Program-made: the position numbers and the translations under genes | Shown: positions 60,546 through 64,000 of the stretch, in pieces | Numbering within the stretch: the first letter of the stretch is position 1 | How the letters are laid out: every line of letters starts with the position of its first letter | Assembly: GCF_004010325.2 (NCBI RefSeq) | Contig: NZ_SADR02000001.1 | Span: 144,239 to 208,238 of the forward strand | Reading direction: 5' to 3' | From: Mesorhizobium sp. M00.F.Ca.ET.216.01.1.1 | GTDB taxonomy: Bacteria; Pseudomonadota; Alphaproteobacteria; Rhizobiales; Rhizobiaceae | Length of the DNA stretch: 64,000 bases | Notes under the pieces: model-generated | The model's database searches: none | What the model was told of the DNA's origin: nothing | What the model saw: the letters and a program-made list of their open reading frames with translations, nothing else

Positions 60546-61544
60546 CTAGGCTTTGACTGCAGCGGCCATGCCTGAACTGGTGATTGCCGCTGCCTTGACA
60601 AGGCCGGCGGCAAGAGCCGCCCCTACGCCCTCGCCATGGCTTACGCCCAGATCGAGCAGCGGGTGAAGGCCGAGTTGTTCGATCGCGCGGGCATGCCCAG
60701 GTTCCGGCGAGAGGCCGGCAAGGAGGCAATGGTCGAGCGCGGTGGGGTTGGCGGCATGCAGCACCGCGCCGGCGGCGGTCGCCACAAACCCATCGAGCAA
60801 CACCGGGACCTTCTGCATGCGGGCGGCGAGGATGGCGCCGGCGATCGCCGCGAATTCGCGACCGCCGACCCGGCGCAACGCCTCAAAAGGATCTTTGAGG
60901 TTGGTGCCGTGCAAGGCAAGTGCTGCGTCGACCACTTCGGTCTTGCGCGCCAGCATCGCCGCATCGGCGCCCGATCCCGGTCCGACCCAATCGGCACCGC
61001 TGCCGCCGAGCAGCGCCGCGCACAGGGCGGCCGCAACGGTGGAATTGCCGACGCCGAGATCGCCCAGGCAAAGCAGGTCGGTACCGCCGGCGATGGCTTC
61101 CATGCCGAAGGCCATGGTGGCGGCACAGCCGCGCTCGTCCAGCGCCGCATCCTCGGTGATGTCGCCAGTTGGGATGTGCAAAGCGAGATCGAAGACTTTC
61201 AGTCCGAGATCGTTGGCGATGCAGACCTGGTTGATCGCGGCACCGCCTGCCGCGCAAAGCTCGACCGCGTTGGCTGTCGCCGCCACTGGCCATGGCGAAA
61301 TGCCGTGGCGGGAGACGCCGTGGTTGCCAGCAAAGATCGCCACCAACGGCCGGTTCACCAAGGGCGGTGCACGCCCGCTCCAGGCGGCGAGCCAGGCGGC
61401 GATGTCCTCGATACGGCCAAGCGACCTTCTTGGCTTGTCGGCCTTGTCAAACAGCGTGCGAACGCGGGCCCCGGCGACTGTGTCGGCTGGCGGCAGGTTC
61501 GCCAGAAGGTGGCGAAAATCGTCGAAGGGCAGTGCGCTGGTCAT
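60546..61544 (-). CDS. cobT: Nicotinate-nucleotide--dimethylbenzimidazole phosphoribosyltransferase
   Basis: Makes alpha-ribazole phosphate for the lower loop of cobalamin. The 332-aa protein from the ATG at 61544 carries FAGNHGVSRHGIS (about 82-94), GDLGVGNSTVAAAL (about 168-181) and the catalytic-glutamate region LDLGVSHGEGVGAALA (about 300-315). A longer frame upstream to 62021 is antisense and rejected. It is divergent from the DUF1289 gene; no other cobalamin genes are nearby. Confidence 0.94.
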   Translation of the reverse strand: MTSALPFDDFRHLLANLPPADTVAGARVRTLFDKADKPRRSLGRIEDIAAWLAAWSGRAPPLVNRPLVAIFAGNHGVSRHGISPWPVAATANAVELCAAGGAAINQVCIANDLGLKVFDLALHIPTGDITEDAALDERGCAATMAFGMEAIAGGTDLLCLGDLGVGNSTVAAALCAALLGGSGADWVGPGSGADAAMLARKTEVVDAALALHGTNLKDPFEALRRVGGREFAAIAGAILAARMQKVPVLLDGFVATAAGAVLHAANPTALDHCLLAGLSPEPGHARAIEQLGLHPLLDLGVSHGEGVGAALAAGLVKAAAITSSGMAAAVKA

Positions 61545-61749
61545 ATCGTTTCCGATTGCTCCGGGAATTGATGGGCGGCATAGCCGCCTTGTCCGGTCGG
61601 CACAACTACCGGCATTGATGCGCTCCCAAATGATACGAACTTCGGTTTCGCCACACTGGCTGGCGGATTCCGGAGGGCTTGCATTGGCTTTGCCGTTGCA
61701 CCATGTGGTGGCAGGACAAGGGAATCCTAAGGAGACCCAAGAGAACAAC

Positions 61750-61983
61750 ATGATGGCCATCGAGTCCCCGTGCATCCTGGTCTGTTCGATCGACATGAAA
61801 ACCGGCTTCTGCTTCGGTTGCGGCCGCACGCGCGACGAAATCGCCGCCTGGATCGATATGACCCCGGAAGTCCGCCGCGGCGTCATGGCCGAACTGCCGG
61901 CCCGGCTGGAAACGGTCGAGCGGCGGCCGCGCCGGGAAACGCGACGCAGCCGCATGGCCCGCGAACGCGACGCGCTCTCATGA
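61750..61983 (+). CDS. DUF1289 small cysteine-rich protein
   Basis: A 77-aa protein: SPCILVCSIDMKTGFCFGCGRTRDEIAAW has four cysteines in C-x4-C ... C-x2-C arrangement (C8, C12, C21, C24), likely a zinc or Fe-S site. The basic C-terminal half (ETRRSRMARERD) could bind nucleic acid. DUF1289 genes are widespread in proteobacteria but have no assigned function. The ATG at 61750 (or 61753) follows AAGGAGACCC. The retropepsin-like gene starts 13 bases later. Confidence 0.85.
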   Translation: MMAIESPCILVCSIDMKTGFCFGCGRTRDEIAAWIDMTPEVRRGVMAELPARLETVERRPRRETRRSRMARERDALS

Positions 61984-61996
61984 ATCGGCAACGCCA

Positions 61997-62701
61997 ATGA
62001 ACCGGCTGTTCTGGCTAACAATGGTGGTGATCGGCGCCGGGTTGCTGCTGCTCATGCTCAACGATTCCGCCGGCAGCACATTCGGCGTCGAGAACTACGA
62101 TTTCAGCCGGCTAGTCTGGCTTGGTGCGTTCGCCATGCTCATCGGCGCCGGCTTGCTCCGGTCAGGTAGACCGTTGGGCGCCATGGCCCGCAATCTCGGC
62201 CTCTGGGTCGCCATCGTGCTGGCACTGATCGCCGGTTACCAATACCGCTACGAGTTGCAGGATTTTGCCAGCCGGGTGACGGCGGGCCTTGTTCCCGGCA
62301 GCCCGCTGGCACTGGGCGTGGAAGACGGCCATGCCACCGTCACCCTGGACAAGGCCGACAATGGCCATTTCGAAGCGCGGATCACGGTCAACGGCGCGCC
62401 TGTCCGGACCGTGGTCGATACCGGCGCGACAAGCACCGTATTGACCGCGGAGGACGCGCTGGCGGCCGGGTTCAATTCAGCCGCACTCAACTTCACCATA
62501 CCGGTCTCGACCGCCAACGGCATGACGCGAGCCGCTGCCGTGAAAACCAACCAGGTGGCGATCGGCGGTATCGTGCGCAAGGACATGCCCATCATGATCG
62601 CGGCACCGGGCACGCTCGGCCAGAGCCTGCTCGGCATGAATTTCATCGGCTCGCTATCGGGCTTCGACGTGCGCGGCGATCGGATGGTCTTGCGGGACTA
62701 G
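61997..62701 (+). CDS. Retropepsin-like aspartic protease (TIGR02281 type)
   Basis: A 234-aa protein with three N-terminal membrane segments (about 5-22, 38-55, 68-85) and a C-terminal single-lobe aspartic protease domain. The catalytic motif is VVDTGATST (about 146-154), and a later LLGMNFIG ... LSGF completes the flap-core pattern. Such proteins probably dimerise like retropepsins in the periplasm. Closely linked DUF1289 and this gene may be co-transcribed. Confidence 0.85.
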   Translation: MNRLFWLTMVVIGAGLLLLMLNDSAGSTFGVENYDFSRLVWLGAFAMLIGAGLLRSGRPLGAMARNLGLWVAIVLALIAGYQYRYELQDFASRVTAGLVPGSPLALGVEDGHATVTLDKADNGHFEARITVNGAPVRTVVDTGATSTVLTAEDALAAGFNSAALNFTIPVSTANGMTRAAAVKTNQVAIGGIVRKDMPIMIAAPGTLGQSLLGMNFIGSLSGFDVRGDRMVLRD

Positions 62702-62708
62702 AGTTTTG

Positions 62709-63746
62709 TCACGCCGCTTCGGCGGCAGTCCCACCTAAATCGACTGCCGCGAAAGCCGCCTTCAGCACATCCGGTCCGGCGCCGGGCCTTGCGGCGTCGG
62801 TCGACAGGATCTGCCGGTAGCGGCGAGCGCCGGGCAGGCCGTGGAACAGGCCGACCATGTGGCGGGTAACATGACCGAGCCGCCCGCCGCTCTCGATATG
62901 GTGTGCCGCGTAATCCGCCATCGTATCGATCAGCGCGGCAAAATCGAACGCGCCGGGTTCGTCGCCAAAGAATGCAGCGTCGACACCAGCCAGGATGCCC
63001 GGCGTGTGGTAGGCAACGCGGCCGAGCATGGCGCCGTCGACATATTCGAGGTGCAGGAGTGCTTCTTTGAGAGATTGAATGCCGCCGTTGATGCCAATGA
63101 ATTCATTTGGTTTTCTGGCTTTAAGCCGATAGACCCTGCTATGGTCGAGCGGTGGGACGTCCCGGTTTTCCTTCGGGCTCAGCCCTTCAAGCCACGCCTT
63201 GCGGGCGTGCACCCAGAGCGCGTCGGCGCCGGCCGCGAAAACACCGTCTGCCAGCGCGTCGAGCGCAGGTTCCGGATCCTGTTCGTCGACACCAATGCGG
63301 CATTTGACGGTGACGGGAATTTTCACCGAGGCCTTCATCGCGGCAACGCAGTCGGCGACGAGAACCGGCGCCTTCATCAAGCAGGCGCCGAACGTACCCG
63401 ATTGGACGCGGTCCGACGGGCAGCCGACATTGAGGTTGATCTCGTCGTAGCCGAAGGCCTCGCCGATGCGCGCTGCCTCTGCAAGTTTTTGCGGATCGGA
63501 GCCGCCGAGCTGCAGTGCGACCGGATGCTCCGCATCATCGAAGCCGAGCAAGCGCTCGCGCGCGCCCTGGATGACCGCGTCGGCCACCACCATCTCAGTG
63601 TAGAGCAGCGCCCGGCGGGTCAGCTGGCGATGGAAGAACCGGCAATGCCGGTCCGTCCAGTCCATCATCGGTGCAATGGCAAGAACGCGCCCGTCGTAGA
63701 GGCCGCGCTTTCCGGCAAAGCCGCTATATCCGCCGTTCGGTTCCAT
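62709..63746 (-). CDS. dusA: tRNA-dihydrouridine synthase A
   Basis: An FMN enzyme that reduces uridines 20/20a in the tRNA D-loop. From the ATG at 63746 it is 345 aa. Features are LAIAPMMDWTDRHCRFF (in part), the catalytic Cys in NVGCPSDRVQ, and GTFGACLM, which is typical of DusA rather than DusB/C. IGINGGIQSL is the phosphate-binding loop. It converges on the retropepsin-like gene with a seven-base gap. Confidence 0.94.
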   Translation of the reverse strand: MEPNGGYSGFAGKRGLYDGRVLAIAPMMDWTDRHCRFFHRQLTRRALLYTEMVVADAVIQGARERLLGFDDAEHPVALQLGGSDPQKLAEAARIGEAFGYDEINLNVGCPSDRVQSGTFGACLMKAPVLVADCVAAMKASVKIPVTVKCRIGVDEQDPEPALDALADGVFAAGADALWVHARKAWLEGLSPKENRDVPPLDHSRVYRLKARKPNEFIGINGGIQSLKEALLHLEYVDGAMLGRVAYHTPGILAGVDAAFFGDEPGAFDFAALIDTMADYAAHHIESGGRLGHVTRHMVGLFHGLPGARRYRQILSTDAARPGAGPDVLKAAFAAVDLGGTAAEAA

Positions 63747-63900
63747 CTTCCTGTTTCGTACCTTCGCAGAGCCCGAGCCCCGGCGCCTTCCGCTTCTGCC
63801 AACCATATGGTGGCGAAGAGGCGCTAACGGAACCGCCGCATATACAGCGCAAATCAGGATTAGGCGAGACGTGGAAGCGGCCTTCACAACGTCTTCGTGC

Positions 63901-64000
63901 TCATTCTGTCACCGTGAGAACAGCCTTGCCGCTGATGCTGCGCTGCCGAAGTGCATTCAGGGCTTGAGCAACGTCCCGCCACGAAACAGTCAGGGCAACA
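63901..64000 (-). CDS. Zinc-binding/quinone dehydrogenase family (MDR), C-terminal end only
   Basis: Only the last 32 codons are in the window. They read as SWRDVAQALNALRQRSISGKAVLTVTE (in part), the common C-terminus of medium-chain dehydrogenases and quinone oxidoreductases (A-L-x2-L-R-x3-x-GK-x-V-x-TV). The stop is TGA at 63903-63901. The rest of the gene lies beyond the right edge. Confidence 0.65.
   Translation of the reverse strand, partial: VALTVSWRDVAQALNALRQRSISGKAVLTVTE

Noticed and set aside
1..64000. CRISPR arrays, rRNA genes, insertion sequences
   Set aside because: No regularly spaced repeats, rRNA sequence or transposase motifs were seen on reading both strands.

Overview
The window is GC-rich, gene-dense chromosomal DNA from an alphaproteobacterium of the order Hyphomicrobiales (Rhizobiales), most likely Mesorhizobium or a close relative. 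This is inferred from a phosphatidylcholine synthase (Pcs), HspQ, an IalB-family protein, an SbmA/BacA-like exporter, DUF930 and DUF1289 proteins, a BMP-type nucleoside ABC system, and rhizobial-style intergenic palindromes (cores at 8078-8101, 39415-39438, 56802-56849). No rRNA, CRISPR array, transposase, integrase or phage gene was seen. There is one tRNA, tRNA-Val(CAC), at 25996-26070.

Layout. 1-8 kb: the start of a nucleotide-sugar epimerase/decarboxylase, a DUF930 protein, a TerC-family membrane protein, rimO, and a four-gene BMP-type ABC importer on the minus strand. 8-26 kb: mostly housekeeping genes (quinone oxidoreductase, pcs, DUF1326/DUF2182 pair, FAD monooxygenase, hspQ, IalB-like, YejA-like binding protein, FrnE-like DsbA, SbmA-like ABC protein, mgtE, serine hydrolase, gor, DUF2059, rpiA, gph, tRNA). 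26-38.6 kb: an accessory-looking block, described below. 39-45.6 kb: a small PepSY-like protein, a membrane protein, an L,D-transpeptidase, and two divergent regulator-target pairs (TetR/SDR and MarR/hydrolase) with clear palindromic operators. 45.6-50.7 kb: molybdenum-cofactor genes (DUF971, moaA, mobA, mobB) with other genes between them. 50.9-64 kb: an amino-acid ABC importer lacking its ATPase, a HIBADH-like dehydrogenase, AlkD-like and GNAT genes, an Lrp regulator, a UDG-family protein, a GST, a nuclease broken by a 17-bp tandem duplication, an orphan histidine kinase, cobT, DUF1289, a retropepsin-like protease, dusA and a partial MDR dehydrogenase.

The most interesting region is 26.1-38.6 kb. 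It holds (i) a ComEC-like metallo-beta-lactamase-fold protein translationally coupled to (ii) a 1225-aa protein joining a complete subtilisin (S8) triad to a gluzincin-type HExxH metalloprotease, (iii) a Crp-family regulator with an intact cNMP cassette, (iv) a 1409-aa fusion of a cytochrome P450, two membrane helices and a DyP-type peroxidase, and (v) a class III nucleotide cyclase with TolB-like/TPR domains. Perfect 16-bp Crp-type palindromes (TGTGA-N6-TCACA) lie in front of both the protease operon (31459-31474) and the P450-peroxidase gene (36797-36812). My inference is a local second-messenger circuit: the cyclase makes a cyclic nucleotide, the Crp protein binds it, and Crp controls two oxidative/proteolytic effector units. 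The P450 half lacks the usual I-helix acid-alcohol pair, which suggests peroxide- or hydroperoxide-driven chemistry matching the attached peroxidase, functionally reminiscent of fungal dioxygenase-P450 fusions.
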